DNA of 64,000 bases from an uncultured Prevotellaceae bacterium (GTDB taxonomy: Bacteria; Bacteroidota; Bacteroidia; Bacteroidales; Bacteroidaceae). Where the stretch lies: the NCBI GenBank assembly GCA_900315095.1, contig OMXS01000002.1, forward strand, positions 1-64,000. Direction: 5' to 3'. Made by a program: the position numbers and the translations under genes. This document shows, in pieces, positions 9,081-18,031 of the stretch (the first letter of the stretch is position 1; each line of letters opens with the position of its first letter). The notes under the pieces are model-generated. The model had not been told where the DNA came from. It was given only the letters and a program-made list of their open reading frames with translations, and made no database searches.

Positions 9081-9755
9081 TTACTCATCAAATGCATGTT
9101 CGTAAAGACTGTCCAACTGTGCTTCAGTCAGATTCTCTATGCCTCCGAATTCTTGTGCCTTGATCTCCACCTGTTGCCAACGGCTTCTCTCTGCTTGCAT
9201 GTTCCACACGGCATCAGCGCCTTCGTTTCCGAGACCGTCAATCTGCGTGATAAACAGTTTGCCGCCTTTCTTCTTCACGGTAAAGTAGAGGTTTTGCACA
9301 TAACTGAGCACGGGGTCTGCCCAGTAGAATATCTTGAAGTCTTTCACATATCTGCCGTTATCGTCTTTGTATGCAGGCTGATTGTCTTTGCTCAGATATA
9401 TCATTTCAGAGTTGTCTATGCATGTAAGGAGCCATGTGGCATATTTGGCGCTGGTGTCTTTGTCGTATGCGTTCTTCACGCTGTCGCGTAAAGTCTGTAA
9501 CACGTTAGGAGCGAGATAGCGTTTCAGCACTTGCTCGTCCCATTCAGACGACCCTTGCTCCGGGGCGTGCGTATAGAACTCCTCGATGAAAGCGAGAGCC
9601 TCCTCGCTGCTCACTTCTTGCCATCCATCGTCGGTTATACTTGTCTTTGTCGTCGATGCTGCGTTCGATTTGGCGTGCGAAGCGCTGGCAAACGAATACA
9701 AGGCCACAGTCATTAGCATGACTATAAAAGTAATGGCATAATTTGTCTTTTTCAT
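9081..9755 (-). CDS. Secreted protein, paralogue of the 8330 lipoprotein
   Basis: A 224-residue exported protein with a signal peptide over about residues 1-26 (hydrophobic core YAITFIVMLMTVALYSFA). Unlike its neighbour it has no lipobox Cys. The motif SSEEALAFIEEFY near residue 50 and the final beta-rich section ending KLFITQIDGLGNEG mirror the 8330 gene, so this is a diverged tandem paralogue. A -7 box (TATCTTTG on the minus strand, 9784-9791) lies 28 bp upstream. Function unknown; an NTF2-like or DUF3828-like ligand-binding fold is a guess. Confidence 0.8.
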   Translation of the reverse strand: MKKTNYAITFIVMLMTVALYSFASASHAKSNAASTTKTSITDDGWQEVSSEEALAFIEEFYTHAPEQGSSEWDEQVLKRYLAPNVLQTLRDSVKNAYDKDTSAKYATWLLTCIDNSEMIYLSKDNQPAYKDDNGRYVKDFKIFYWADPVLSYVQNLYFTVKKKGGKLFITQIDGLGNEGADAVWNMQAERSRWQQVEIKAQEFGGIENLTEAQLDSLYEHAFDE

Positions 9756-9783
9756 TGTGTTAAACGTTTTTAAGTTGCTGGTG

Positions 9784-9791
9784 CAAAGATA
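9784..9791 (-). promoter_or_regulatory. Promoter -7 box
   Basis: TATCTTTG on the minus strand, followed by CACC, 28 bp before the start of the secreted protein gene. Confidence 0.6.
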
Positions 9792-9827
9792 ACTAAAATA
9801 AACGAATGTGCAAATACTTTATATTAT

Positions 9828-10616
9828 TTATTTTCTTCCGTATATAATTCCCACTCCTGGAAGCATGCCGGGCATCATCATCCATTTTGGCACAGGTATT
9901 TCCTTGCAAGAGTCGGCATAGTGTATTTCACTAACGGCATCTGCCTTCAGACGCTCGATGGTCTTTTCGAAATCACCATATACCGAGTGCTGCCCATAAA
10001 GGTCTTGCAAGGCAAACACACCGCCTTTCTTGAGCACTCGCAGCGTCTCGCGAATGAGCCGTTCCTTGTCCTTGCAGTTGGTCACCTCGTGATAAACGAA
10101 GTTGCTCACTACGGCATCGAAGGTCTCGTCGGCAAAGTCCAGACGGTTGGCATCGCCGTGAAGGAAAGTACAACGGTCGGCAACGCCCTCAGCCTCGGCG
10201 TTATGCTGGCACATACGATGACTGTAGTCCCACATGATGCCCCAGTAGTCGATGCCCGTGCACTTCGCTTTCGGGAACTTTTTGGCGCAAAGAATTGTCA
10301 ACGCTCCTGCTCCGCAGCCCACATCGAGCAGGGTGCCCTCGCCATTCCAAGGCAGTTTGTCGGCAACATAACGATGCACCTTTTCCATGAAACCGCCGCC
10401 GTGATGTGAGAAAGCACGATAAGAGAGAGTCATGTATGCAAGCAGGGCAACGACGAAGCACAGCAATAGAGCGATGACGGTTATCCACAGCCATCCCCAT
10501 GCAAAGCAGACAGATGCTATGAGCAGCGCGGCAACCACAAGGGCAACAGCAGCGGCAATTACAAGTAGTTTCTTGGGAACCCAGTTCCCGTAGTCGGGTT
10601 TTAGTGATGTTTTCAT
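9828..10616 (-). CDS. Membrane-anchored class I SAM methyltransferase
   Basis: A 262-residue protein with two N-terminal membrane helices (about 17-39 and 43-65) followed by a cytoplasmic Rossmann-type methyltransferase domain. The SAM motif I is LLDVGCGAG at 97-104, the acidic residue of motif II is in TGIDYWG (near 122), and motif IV is AVVSNFVYHE. The substrate is unknown. Proteins of this type are often annotated only as methyltransferases. It has its own promoter (-7 box TACCTTTG on the minus strand, 10643-10650) and seems to be a single-gene unit. Confidence 0.88.
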   Translation of the reverse strand: MKTSLKPDYGNWVPKKLLVIAAAVALVVAALLIASVCFAWGWLWITVIALLLCFVVALLAYMTLSYRAFSHHGGGFMEKVHRYVADKLPWNGEGTLLDVGCGAGALTILCAKKFPKAKCTGIDYWGIMWDYSHRMCQHNAEAEGVADRCTFLHGDANRLDFADETFDAVVSNFVYHEVTNCKDKERLIRETLRVLKKGGVFALQDLYGQHSVYGDFEKTIERLKADAVSEIHYADSCKEIPVPKWMMMPGMLPGVGIIYGRK

Positions 10617-10642
10617 TTTCTTGGTATTTAATTATCTGCGTG

Positions 10643-10650
10643 CAAAGGTA
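10643..10650 (-). promoter_or_regulatory. Methyltransferase promoter -7 box
   Basis: TACCTTTG on the minus strand followed by CACG, 26 bp upstream of the start codon. Confidence 0.6.
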
Positions 10651-10718
10651 ACGCAATTTCAGCAAATGCTCAATACTTAAAAACAATGATTCTCGTGAAT
10701 GCTCTCTTAAAAGTAAAA

Positions 10719-10756
10719 ACCGCCGATATTAATGAGTAATATCGACGGCTTTATAA
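10719..10756 (-). terminator. Terminator of the GH43 gene
   Basis: An imperfect hairpin pairs CCGCCGATATT with AATATCGACGG. On the minus strand it follows the GH43 stop by about 20 bp and runs into TTTTTAC. Confidence 0.6.
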
Positions 10757-10769
10757 TCTGATATCGCGG

Positions 10770-12803
10770 TTAGTTGATGAGATAAATCTTCTTTTGTCCG
10801 CGATACTCACAGGTCACTGTGGCGCGTCCGTCGGTAATCTTGCCCACCTTGATGTTCACGCTAGACGGTGCTGTTGCGTTGATTACCGATGTGTCGGTCA
10901 TGCGTGCATAGGTCTGGTAGCGGTTCTCCTCGGTGTAGCCGTTGGCCTCGGTAGAGCGGATAGGAGTCTTTGGCAATTGCAGTTTATGTCCGTCAACGGT
11001 AATGGTCACCTCAGGTACGAAGGGAACGGGCTTGGCGTCAGTCTTAGTGAAACCGATCCCGTGAAGGTCGAAGAGTCCTTGCGGGCGCTGTGGTCCCTGC
11101 GGACGACGGCCCCATTGCGGCTGCTGCGGTTCAGGGATGTCTGGTCCTTCTGTCACCAGATAGATGGCATGCTTGCCGGTCAGACCTTCCACATCGGGAA
11201 CCAAATGAGAAATAGTAACCGCCTGATTGGTAGGAGTCTTATCGCCGACATAGATGAGGCCAATCTCTTTACCCTTCCAGGGGTCGTCAAGCATGACGTG
11301 AATCTTAAAGGCACCCTTACCGCTGTAGGTCAGGTTCAGGTACAGATGGGCGTTGTCGCCCTTCTTGATACCCTCGAATGCCTTCACGCCTTTCGTGTCC
11401 TGAGCCAGACCGCCGAAGCCGAAGTACTTGAAGCCGATGATGCCGCCGTTCTGTATGCCGGCGAGGTCCATCGAGTTGTTCCACACATCGTGGTTGTCTT
11501 GCATCCATTCGTTTGCACCTGGACCATAAACGAAGCATGCATAACCTGCGCTATAATATTGATAAGGTGGCAGACCGAAAATCTGGAAGCCCTCGCTGGT
11601 CACCTCGGCACCCGTGTATTCGTTGCCGTCGCTTGCCTTAGCCGTCCATACATTATCCTTAACGTAGGGGTCGTAGCCTGTGATGGTCACCTTACCGCCC
11701 TTTGCAACGGGCTTCTTGTCCCATGTAATCTTCACCGGAGCCACCATAGCCTGACGGGCGTTGCCGAAACCGCGTGGAGGACGATGATAGAAGACATACC
11801 ATTGACCGTTTATCTCCTGCAACGAACCGTGAGTGTTGTGGCCGAAGTTCGTTGTGATGAGTTTCGAGCCGTCCTCGTTGAGCACGACGCCGCGAGAGTC
11901 AACCAGCACACCTCCCGAACGCCAAGGTCCCAATGGAGAGTCGCCGTAGGCATAGCGCAGAGCGGAGTTGGTATTGCCCAAACCGTATTCCTTGCCGCTG
12001 TAACCCGAGAACACCATCACATATTTGTTGCCCACCTGACGTATGCTGCTGGCCTCGAAGAAGTTGAAGTCCAGCGGATTCTGTCCTTCGTAGAGTGCCT
12101 CGTACTCGCTGCCAGCCTTGTCGAGCAGACGGCCGTCGGCGCTGCTGGCAGGGATGAACGGGTCGATGGGCTCTGTGCCTTCGCGCTTAGAGAACATGGT
12201 GTTCTGGTCGAGTTCTACAGCCGTTGAGTGCTGGAAACCGTAGAATACGTATGCGCGGAATCCCTTGTCGTAGTCTTTGTCTTTCTTGTCAGTAATGTTC
12301 TCAACGAATACCGATGGGTCGAAGTCGATGAACGAGCCAGGAACGCACTTGGTGCCGTCTTCAGTAAGGTTTACAGGAGTGAACGGACCGTCGGGGCGGT
12401 CGCCGCGGCATACCATTGCCACGCGCTGCCATCCACGCGAGTGGGGATAGAGCCAGTAGGTCTTCTTGCCCGTGTTGCGGTCCTTCACCTCGACGAGGTC
12501 GGGCGCAAACATCGTGTCCCATTGTCCGTTAACGTAATGAGTGAAGATAGGACCCTCGTCACGCCATTGGCTGAGGTCTTCAATAGGTGCCGACCACATG
12601 CGGATGTCTGGTCCGCAATAGCGTGTGTAAGCCACATCGTGCGAGCCGATGATGTAAGCGCGGAACTTCCCAGGGTTGTCGGGGTCTTCAAAAACGCGCG
12701 GTTCACCATCGGGCACATGTTCCCACAATGGCAAATAAGGATTCTGAGCCGAACAGGCAAGTGAGGCGACGAACGCCACAATAAGCAAACTAAATCTCTT
12801 CAT
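10770..12803 (-). CDS. Secreted GH43 family glycoside hydrolase with CBM6-like domain
   Basis: A 677-residue exported enzyme, signal peptide about 1-19. The N-terminal five-bladed propeller carries the three acidic residues expected of GH43: D40 in FEDPDNPG, D162 in IDFDPSVF and E250 in FFEASSIRQ. GH43 enzymes remove arabinose or xylose from plant polysaccharides. Residues about 395-600 resemble a carbohydrate-binding CBM6-type beta-sandwich (PGANEWMQDNHDVWNNSMD). A proline- and glutamine-rich insert (EPQQPQWGRRPQGPQRPQG) sits near 570. Bond specificity cannot be assigned. No SusC/SusD pair adjoins it, so this is not a standard utilisation locus. Confidence 0.88.
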   Translation of the reverse strand: MKRFSLLIVAFVASLACSAQNPYLPLWEHVPDGEPRVFEDPDNPGKFRAYIIGSHDVAYTRYCGPDIRMWSAPIEDLSQWRDEGPIFTHYVNGQWDTMFAPDLVEVKDRNTGKKTYWLYPHSRGWQRVAMVCRGDRPDGPFTPVNLTEDGTKCVPGSFIDFDPSVFVENITDKKDKDYDKGFRAYVFYGFQHSTAVELDQNTMFSKREGTEPIDPFIPASSADGRLLDKAGSEYEALYEGQNPLDFNFFEASSIRQVGNKYVMVFSGYSGKEYGLGNTNSALRYAYGDSPLGPWRSGGVLVDSRGVVLNEDGSKLITTNFGHNTHGSLQEINGQWYVFYHRPPRGFGNARQAMVAPVKITWDKKPVAKGGKVTITGYDPYVKDNVWTAKASDGNEYTGAEVTSEGFQIFGLPPYQYYSAGYACFVYGPGANEWMQDNHDVWNNSMDLAGIQNGGIIGFKYFGFGGLAQDTKGVKAFEGIKKGDNAHLYLNLTYSGKGAFKIHVMLDDPWKGKEIGLIYVGDKTPTNQAVTISHLVPDVEGLTGKHAIYLVTEGPDIPEPQQPQWGRRPQGPQRPQGLFDLHGIGFTKTDAKPVPFVPEVTITVDGHKLQLPKTPIRSTEANGYTEENRYQTYARMTDTSVINATAPSSVNIKVGKITDGRATVTCEYRGQKKIYLIN

Positions 12804-12838
12804 GTTTATATTTTAATTAGGTTATTAGTTTCGTGTTG

Positions 12839-12846
12839 CAAAGATA
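12839..12846 (-). promoter_or_regulatory. GH43 promoter -7 box
   Basis: TATCTTTG on the minus strand followed by CAACACG, 35 bp before the GH43 start. Confidence 0.6.
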
Positions 12847-12983
12847 TGTTTTTCTCGCTTAACGTGGAAGGAATGATGTTTCATTTACTTTATACCATGT
12901 TTCCTATTAGTCATCGCTGCCATGTATATTTGCATAAACAGCAGTAATTTATTCGGATATTTTGTTGTTATAAAATAATTAAT

Positions 12984-12991
12984 TACTTTTG
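12984..12991 (+). promoter_or_regulatory. Glycerate kinase promoter -7 box
   Basis: TACTTTTG followed by CCA, 24 bp before the ATG at 13016. This rules against the longer in-frame start at 12989. Confidence 0.55.
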
Positions 12992-13015
12992 CCATACATA
13001 ATAACGGCTAATGAC

Positions 13016-14095
13016 ATGAAGATAATCATAGCGATTGATTCGTTCAAAGGGTGCCTTAGTTCAATAGAGGCGAACATGGCGGCAGCAGAAGGCATCAGAA
13101 ATGTATGCCCTGAAGCGGAGATTATGCAGGTGCCTGTAAGTGATGGCGGCGAGGGATTCCTTGAGGCTTTCCGCGCAGCCATCGGCGGCGAGACGGTAGA
13201 GATACCTGTAAGAGACCCGATGATGCGTCCCATCACGGCAGAATATCTGATGCAAGGCGAGACGGCTGTTGTAGAGATAGCCCGCGCAAGTGGACTGCCC
13301 CTATTGACTGCAGAAGAACGTAATCCGTTGGTGGCCACAAGTTACGGCACGGGACAGTTGGTTGCCGATGCCGTTCGCAGAGGTGCCAAGCATGTCCTTG
13401 TGGGACTTGGCGGTAGTGCTACAAGCGATGCCGGCAAGGGAATGCTCCGTGCGCTCAAGGATGCTTTTGCCAAGAACGGGACTTGGGACGACATTGAGGA
13501 ACTGAAGTCTGTAAGATTCACTATAGCATCTGATGTCAGGAATCCTTTGTATGGTGAAAACGGGGCAGCACATGTGTTTGCGCCGCAAAAGGGCGCGACG
13601 CCTGAAATGGTGCTTGTGCTTGACGAGCGGGCAAGAAAATTCGCCGATGTCTCGGCTAAGCATTTTGGTTACGACCGTTCGATGATGGAAGGCGCAGGCG
13701 CTGCTGGTGGACTCGGCTATGCTTTCCTCGAATACCTCAATGCGGAATGTAAGTCAGGCATACAGATATTGCTCGACACCATACATTTCCGTGAACAGGC
13801 AAAGGATGCCGACCTTGTCATCACGGGCGAGGGCTCTGCCGACCGTCAGACGCTTATGGGCAAGTTGCCGATGGGCGTTTTGGAACATGCGGAGGATGCT
13901 CCCGTGGCTTTGATGGCAGGCAGAATTAGCGACCGAGATACTCTTTTGCATGCGGGCTTTGCATGGGTGGAATGTATCAATCCCCCAGACATATCGTTGG
14001 AGGAAGCGATGCGCAAGGAGGTGGCACAGCATAACATTTCCCAGACGGCCAGTCGTATCCTTTTGCAACGTCAGAGGTGCTCTTTTAGAGGCTAA
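13016..14095 (+). CDS. Glycerate kinase (GlxK family)
   Basis: A 359-residue glycerate kinase that phosphorylates D-glycerate with ATP. Family signatures are DSFKGCLSS near residue 7, SDGGEGFLEAF near 43, GLGGSATSDAG near 128 and TGEGSADRQT near 268. The ATG at 13016 fits the family N terminus (MKIIIAIDSFKG) and the promoter position. The last seven codons (QRCSFRG) read into a repeat shared with the 3' side of hemW, so the original C terminus may have been replaced by repeat sequence. No glycerate-pathway genes adjoin it. Confidence 0.92.
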   Translation: MKIIIAIDSFKGCLSSIEANMAAAEGIRNVCPEAEIMQVPVSDGGEGFLEAFRAAIGGETVEIPVRDPMMRPITAEYLMQGETAVVEIARASGLPLLTAEERNPLVATSYGTGQLVADAVRRGAKHVLVGLGGSATSDAGKGMLRALKDAFAKNGTWDDIEELKSVRFTIASDVRNPLYGENGAAHVFAPQKGATPEMVLVLDERARKFADVSAKHFGYDRSMMEGAGAAGGLGYAFLEYLNAECKSGIQILLDTIHFREQAKDADLVITGEGSADRQTLMGKLPMGVLEHAEDAPVALMAGRISDRDTLLHAGFAWVECINPPDISLEEAMRKEVAQHNISQTASRILLQRQRCSFRG

Positions 14096-14150
14096 GAGAT
14101 ATACTTCTGACATCCTCAAAGGTATATCTCTTGGGGTGTAAAAGGGCATC
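14091..14150. repeat. Dispersed hairpin repeat at the glycerate kinase 3' end
   Basis: AAGAGATATAC pairs with GTATATCTCTT across a 15-nt loop. The loop and right arm include CATCCTCAAAGGTATA (14111-14126), which occurs again at 56253-56268 near the 3' end of hemW, followed in both places by related sequence ending CATGC-like. There is no T run, so it is not a classical terminator. Confidence 0.5.
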
Positions 14151-14223
14151 ATGCGATACGACTTCAGACAACTCGCTTTTAAGACGGTAAATTGAAAGCA
14201 TTTAAAACGTCGAAGGAGTGAAA

Positions 14224-14266
14224 AAGAATACAGGCAGAGGTGAAAAGAACCCCTGCCTGTATTCTT
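14224..14266. terminator. Bidirectional terminator
   Basis: AAGAATACAGGCAGAGGT at 14224-14241 pairs with ACCCCTGCCTGTATTCTT at 14249-14266 with one mismatch. It lies between convergent glycerate kinase and aminotransferase genes, with a T-rich tract on the minus strand. Confidence 0.8.
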
Positions 14267-14304
14267 GTTGTAGTTATAATGTCTAATTTCCTATCGCATA
14301 TTTC

Positions 14305-15618
14305 TTAAATAGGGTTGTTCTCCGCGAAGAGTTTCATGCGCTCTTCGAGTTGTGCATACTGATGGTCTTCGATGAACGAAGTGCAGACGCGCAGTCCTTC
14401 CTGGTGAGAACCGGTGGTGATGAGGCAGATGGCACTCACGCCGTAGTACATCAGTTCGCGAGCTAGTTCGCCGCTCGTCATTCCCTTGTAGCCGATAGTG
14501 AAGTAGAAGCCGTCGGCGATGGGCTGGTCGAGGTCGCGGTCATACACGATGTGAAAGTTATGACGGCAGAATATCTCCTTCAACTTATGAGCGCGCTCGC
14601 CATACACTTTTATCTCGTTGCGGAAGTTATACTTTCCGTCGGATGCTGCCCCGAGCATTGCCGCCATAGCGTATTGTGCGCTGTGACTGGTACCTGAAGA
14701 GAGAGCATAGAGCATTCGGGTGGAGAACACCAGGCCGAAGGGCAGTCCCTCGTAGCGTGCCGACAAGTCGTCGTAGTGGCGATGGAACAGTTTGTCGCTG
14801 ATGCATGTAACGCCGATGCGCTCGCCTGCATAACTGAAAGCCTTGCTTCCGCTTATCAAGAGGATGTAGTTGTCGGTATAGTGTGCCACGCTTGGCTGAT
14901 ATGGCGGCTCGAACGGACGGCTGAGGTCGCGGCGGAAGTCCATTGCAAAGTATGCGAGGTCTTCCATCACGATAGTGTCATAGCGTGTTGCCAGTTCGCC
15001 GATGATGCGTAGTTCGTCGTCGTTGAAGCATATCCATGAGGGGTTGTTGGGGTTGCTGTAGACTATGGCGCAGATGTTTCCTTTGGATAGATAACTCTCC
15101 AGTTTTGGACGTAGTTTCTCTCCGCGATAGTCATAAACATCGAAAGTCTCGTACTTTACGCCCTGCACCTGCAGTTGCATCTTCTGCACGGGGAATCCTG
15201 GGTCGATGAAGAGCACCGTGTCCTTCCGTTTGTCGGCTTGCGAGCATGTGAGGAACGAGGCGAATGTTCCTTGCATTGAACCGCACACCGGCACGCATCC
15301 CTCGGGCTGGATATCTACGTCGATGAATGCCTTGACGAAGCGTGATGCCTGCTGTTTCAGTTCGGGCAGTCCTTGGATGTCGGGGTAACTGTGGGCTATA
15401 CCGTCCTGCAGAGATTTCACTTGAGCGTCCACTCCCACCTGTGCGGCGGGAAGTCCCGGGATGCCCATCTCCATTTTAATAAACTCTACGCCGCTGGCCT
15501 TCTCGGCCTTTGCAGCCACCTGCTTCACCTCGCGGATGGTAGCCTTCGCGAAGTCTTGAATGCCAAGGTCGTTAATCAGACCATCAACAATTTCTTTCTT
15601 TATTGGTGTTTGTGCCAT
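14305..15618 (-). CDS. PLP-dependent class I/II aminotransferase
   Basis: A 437-residue fold-type I aminotransferase. The PLP-binding lysine is K259 in ISGSKAFSYAGERIG; other landmarks are YSNPNNPSW (187-195) and the aspartate of VMEDLAYFAMDF (220). Such enzymes exchange amino groups between amino acids and 2-oxo acids; the preferred amino acid is not visible. Given IorAB, PaaK and the acyl-CoA synthetase nearby, an aromatic amino acid is plausible but unproven. The start at 15618 lies 23 bp after a -7 box. It is a single-gene unit. Confidence 0.9.
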   Translation of the reverse strand: MAQTPIKKEIVDGLINDLGIQDFAKATIREVKQVAAKAEKASGVEFIKMEMGIPGLPAAQVGVDAQVKSLQDGIAHSYPDIQGLPELKQQASRFVKAFIDVDIQPEGCVPVCGSMQGTFASFLTCSQADKRKDTVLFIDPGFPVQKMQLQVQGVKYETFDVYDYRGEKLRPKLESYLSKGNICAIVYSNPNNPSWICFNDDELRIIGELATRYDTIVMEDLAYFAMDFRRDLSRPFEPPYQPSVAHYTDNYILLISGSKAFSYAGERIGVTCISDKLFHRHYDDLSARYEGLPFGLVFSTRMLYALSSGTSHSAQYAMAAMLGAASDGKYNFRNEIKVYGERAHKLKEIFCRHNFHIVYDRDLDQPIADGFYFTIGYKGMTSGELARELMYYGVSAICLITTGSHQEGLRVCTSFIEDHQYAQLEERMKLFAENNPI

Positions 15619-15641
15619 GTTAGATTATGTTTAATTGCATG

Positions 15642-15649
15642 CAAAATTA
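15642..15649 (-). promoter_or_regulatory. Aminotransferase promoter -7 box
   Basis: TAATTTTG on the minus strand followed by CATGC, 23 bp upstream of the start. Confidence 0.5.
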
Positions 15650-15779
15650 CGAAATAATGCTGATATGGCGAAATGATTTGGCAGTTTCTTTGTTACAAAT
15701 TCTTCATCGGAGACTCTTGTGGCTCAGGTGTTTGTGTTTTATAATTAGGTGAAAATGAAAAGCATTACGAATTTATAAT

Positions 15780-15816
15780 AAAACGTCCCGTCTCACAAAT
15801 GGAGAGGGACGTTTTT
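15780..15816 (-). terminator. Terminator of the AT-rich three-gene operon
   Basis: AAACGTCCC at 15781-15789 pairs with GGGACGTTT at 15806-15814. On the minus strand it ends the operon 18096-15831 and is flanked by T runs on both sides. Confidence 0.75.
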
Positions 15817-15830
15817 CTTTATAATTTAAT

Positions 15831-16613
15831 TCATTCTTTAGGGGAAGGAAACAGTTTAATAAAGGATAGTTCTCCAATCTTCAAAACTCCATTGTTGCTT
15901 AGTTCTGATATTGTCTCTTTTCTTGAGTAGTTATCCTCATAATAAGTAGTATTATAAAAGCCACTTCTTATACAATCGAAAACGGCTTTTACATTACCAA
16001 CGAACCAATTTGGTTGGTCAGTGTCCATTACTATTGCAAGGTATTTACCGTTTTCTGATAGAATCGCTATTTGGTAAAATGATCCTCCAATATTTTTATA
16101 AATTCCTTCAATATCATTAATATCTGCAGTTGTAAGGTATTCCTTGATTTGGCTTTCTGTCCACATAGATTTCTCTGATGTTGGTGTCGGAAGTCCTGGC
16201 GTTTTTGATGGATCAAATTTATATGACATATTTTCCATTTTGCCCAATGCTCTTTTACATGCTCGGTTAGCATCAGCCTTAGCAGAAAAAGTATTACCGA
16301 CACCTTCTGCTTCAAAAACTAGTTCGCCTAGCATGTTTGTTAACTTGAAGTTAAAAGGCGTACCACCATATTTAATTTCAAAAGAATAAGTTAATTCTAA
16401 AGTTGCAAGTCTTTCATTTTGAGTGGTAGGAATATCACTGCGAGATGTCACAACTTTAAAACCTTTTTTCACAAAAGAATCTTTAATTCTGTCGTCAAGT
16501 CCCCACTGATTGTTTGTGTGTGAGTTTAAGAAAATGCAGTTATATCCATCTAACTGCTGTGCAAATGTCATCACTGATGACAATGCGAATAATAATACCA
16601 TTACTTTTCTCAT
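15831..16613 (-). CDS. Exported protein of unknown function
   Basis: A 260-residue protein with a clear signal peptide (MRKVMVLLFALSSVMTFAQ, cleavage near 18-19). The mature part has segments such as CIFLNSHTNNQWGLDDRIKD and a mid-region SFEIKYGGTPFNFKLTNM that look beta-rich. I do not recognise a family. It is the last gene of an operon with the Sel1 lipoprotein (21-bp gap) and the DUF2971-like gene. Its base composition is more AT-rich than the flanking GH43, aminotransferase and ior genes, which suggests acquisition from outside. Confidence 0.75.
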   Translation of the reverse strand: MRKVMVLLFALSSVMTFAQQLDGYNCIFLNSHTNNQWGLDDRIKDSFVKKGFKVVTSRSDIPTTQNERLATLELTYSFEIKYGGTPFNFKLTNMLGELVFEAEGVGNTFSAKADANRACKRALGKMENMSYKFDPSKTPGLPTPTSEKSMWTESQIKEYLTTADINDIEGIYKNIGGSFYQIAILSENGKYLAIVMDTDQPNWFVGNVKAVFDCIRSGFYNTTYYEDNYSRKETISELSNNGVLKIGELSFIKLFPSPKE

Positions 16614-16634
16614 GATTTAATATTTATAATTTTG

Positions 16635-18017
16635 TTAGTTAACTTCTTTTGCTGTGGTCATATCTTTATACTTCTTCGCCTTATTAGGATCCTTGTCACA
16701 ACCAATTCCGTTTTCATAGAAATAAGCTATCCAAGTACATGCATCCACTACACCTGCATCTGCTGCTTTCTTAATATATATAAAGGCTTGACTGTCATTC
16801 TTTTCCATCAAATTATTACCACTAAAGTACTCCTTTCCTAAATTAAAACATCCCTTAGCACTGTTTAATTCTGCAGCTCTCAATAAATATTCTTTAGCCT
16901 TTTTTTTATCTATGGCATCCTTCTTTCCCCCAAATGCCCCATTGTTGTAATAACAGAAGAGATTATTTGCGGCGCTTCCACTTCCATATACAACAGCTAA
17001 TTTCCAGGTTTCTATGCCCTTTTTCAAATCCTTTTCACATCCGACACCGTCAATATATGCAAAGCCTAAATGAAAGGCTCCATCTTCAGATTTAAGTTTT
17101 GTCGCTTCTTTATAGTATGTAAAACTTTTTTCATCATCTTTTTCAACATCCTTTCCTTCATAGTACAACCAACCTAATTGATTGTTTGCCTCACCATTAC
17201 CGCGTTTTGCTGCTTTCTTAAATAATTCTATCGCTCTTTCTGGATTGTGTATATCTTGATATGTGCTATCTTCAGAAATACATAATTCAGCCATTTCAAC
17301 CATACACTTCGTATCGTTACTTTCTATACCGCGTTTTAGCCATTCCATTTGCTTGGTAATGTTTTTTTTCAAATTCCCATATCCGTAACCATAAATGACA
17401 GCTAATGTATATGAACTGCGTTTTAACCCTCTATTAAATGATTGAGTATATAAGTCAATCGCTTTATTCACGTCAATATCTATTTTACTAGTTCCATATA
17501 GATAGATTCTACCCATACAATTCAAATAAAAAGGATTCTTCTTGTCTTTAATAGAGTTTAATAGTTCCATAGCTTTTTCCTTGTCCTCATCAAACGGATC
17601 TTCACCATCAAATAATAAACCTGCATATATTGATTGCACATATGCATTATCAGTATTCTTTATAAGATTTTCTAATATTGACTTTCCTCTTTCCAAATCT
17701 TTGTCTATATTATAACTACCAAATATGTAGGCACAGGCTAAATCGCATGTTGCCTCTTCGCATCCTTCATTCGAGGCTTCTATTAATAGCTCCAGTGCTT
17801 TTTCTTCGTCATAATCAACACCTTCTCCATTGCCATATGCTATGGACAACCTCCATTTTGCATATGACTCTCCTTCATCAGCAGCCTTCTGATACAGTTC
17901 TGCTGCATCATCAAATCTGTTTTCAATTCTAAATCTATCCGCTTTTTTACTATTAGAAATACACGATGAAAATAAAAGCATTGATAGAGTAATGGTATAT
18001 AAAATATATTTTTTCAT
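16635..18017 (-). CDS. Sel1-repeat (TPR-like) lipoprotein
   Basis: A 460-residue lipoprotein: signal peptide with lipobox LFSSC and lipidated Cys19, followed by about ten Sel1-type repeats of 36-44 residues (for example YGNGEGVDYDEEKALELLIEA, AYIDGVGCEKDLKKGIETW split over consecutive repeats). Sel1 repeats form helical solenoids that bind other proteins. It lies 14 bp after the DUF2971-like gene and 21 bp before the exported protein. AT-rich relative to neighbours. Partner unknown. Confidence 0.88.
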   Translation of the reverse strand: MKKYILYTITLSMLLFSSCISNSKKADRFRIENRFDDAAELYQKAADEGESYAKWRLSIAYGNGEGVDYDEEKALELLIEASNEGCEEATCDLACAYIFGSYNIDKDLERGKSILENLIKNTDNAYVQSIYAGLLFDGEDPFDEDKEKAMELLNSIKDKKNPFYLNCMGRIYLYGTSKIDIDVNKAIDLYTQSFNRGLKRSSYTLAVIYGYGYGNLKKNITKQMEWLKRGIESNDTKCMVEMAELCISEDSTYQDIHNPERAIELFKKAAKRGNGEANNQLGWLYYEGKDVEKDDEKSFTYYKEATKLKSEDGAFHLGFAYIDGVGCEKDLKKGIETWKLAVVYGSGSAANNLFCYYNNGAFGGKKDAIDKKKAKEYLLRAAELNSAKGCFNLGKEYFSGNNLMEKNDSQAFIYIKKAADAGVVDACTWIAYFYENGIGCDKDPNKAKKYKDMTTAKEVN

Positions 18018-18031
18018 AGTTTGTTTGTTTA

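Noticed and set aside
10770..12803. GH43 gene as part of a polysaccharide utilisation locus
   Set aside because: No SusC/SusD pair or sensor lies next to it.
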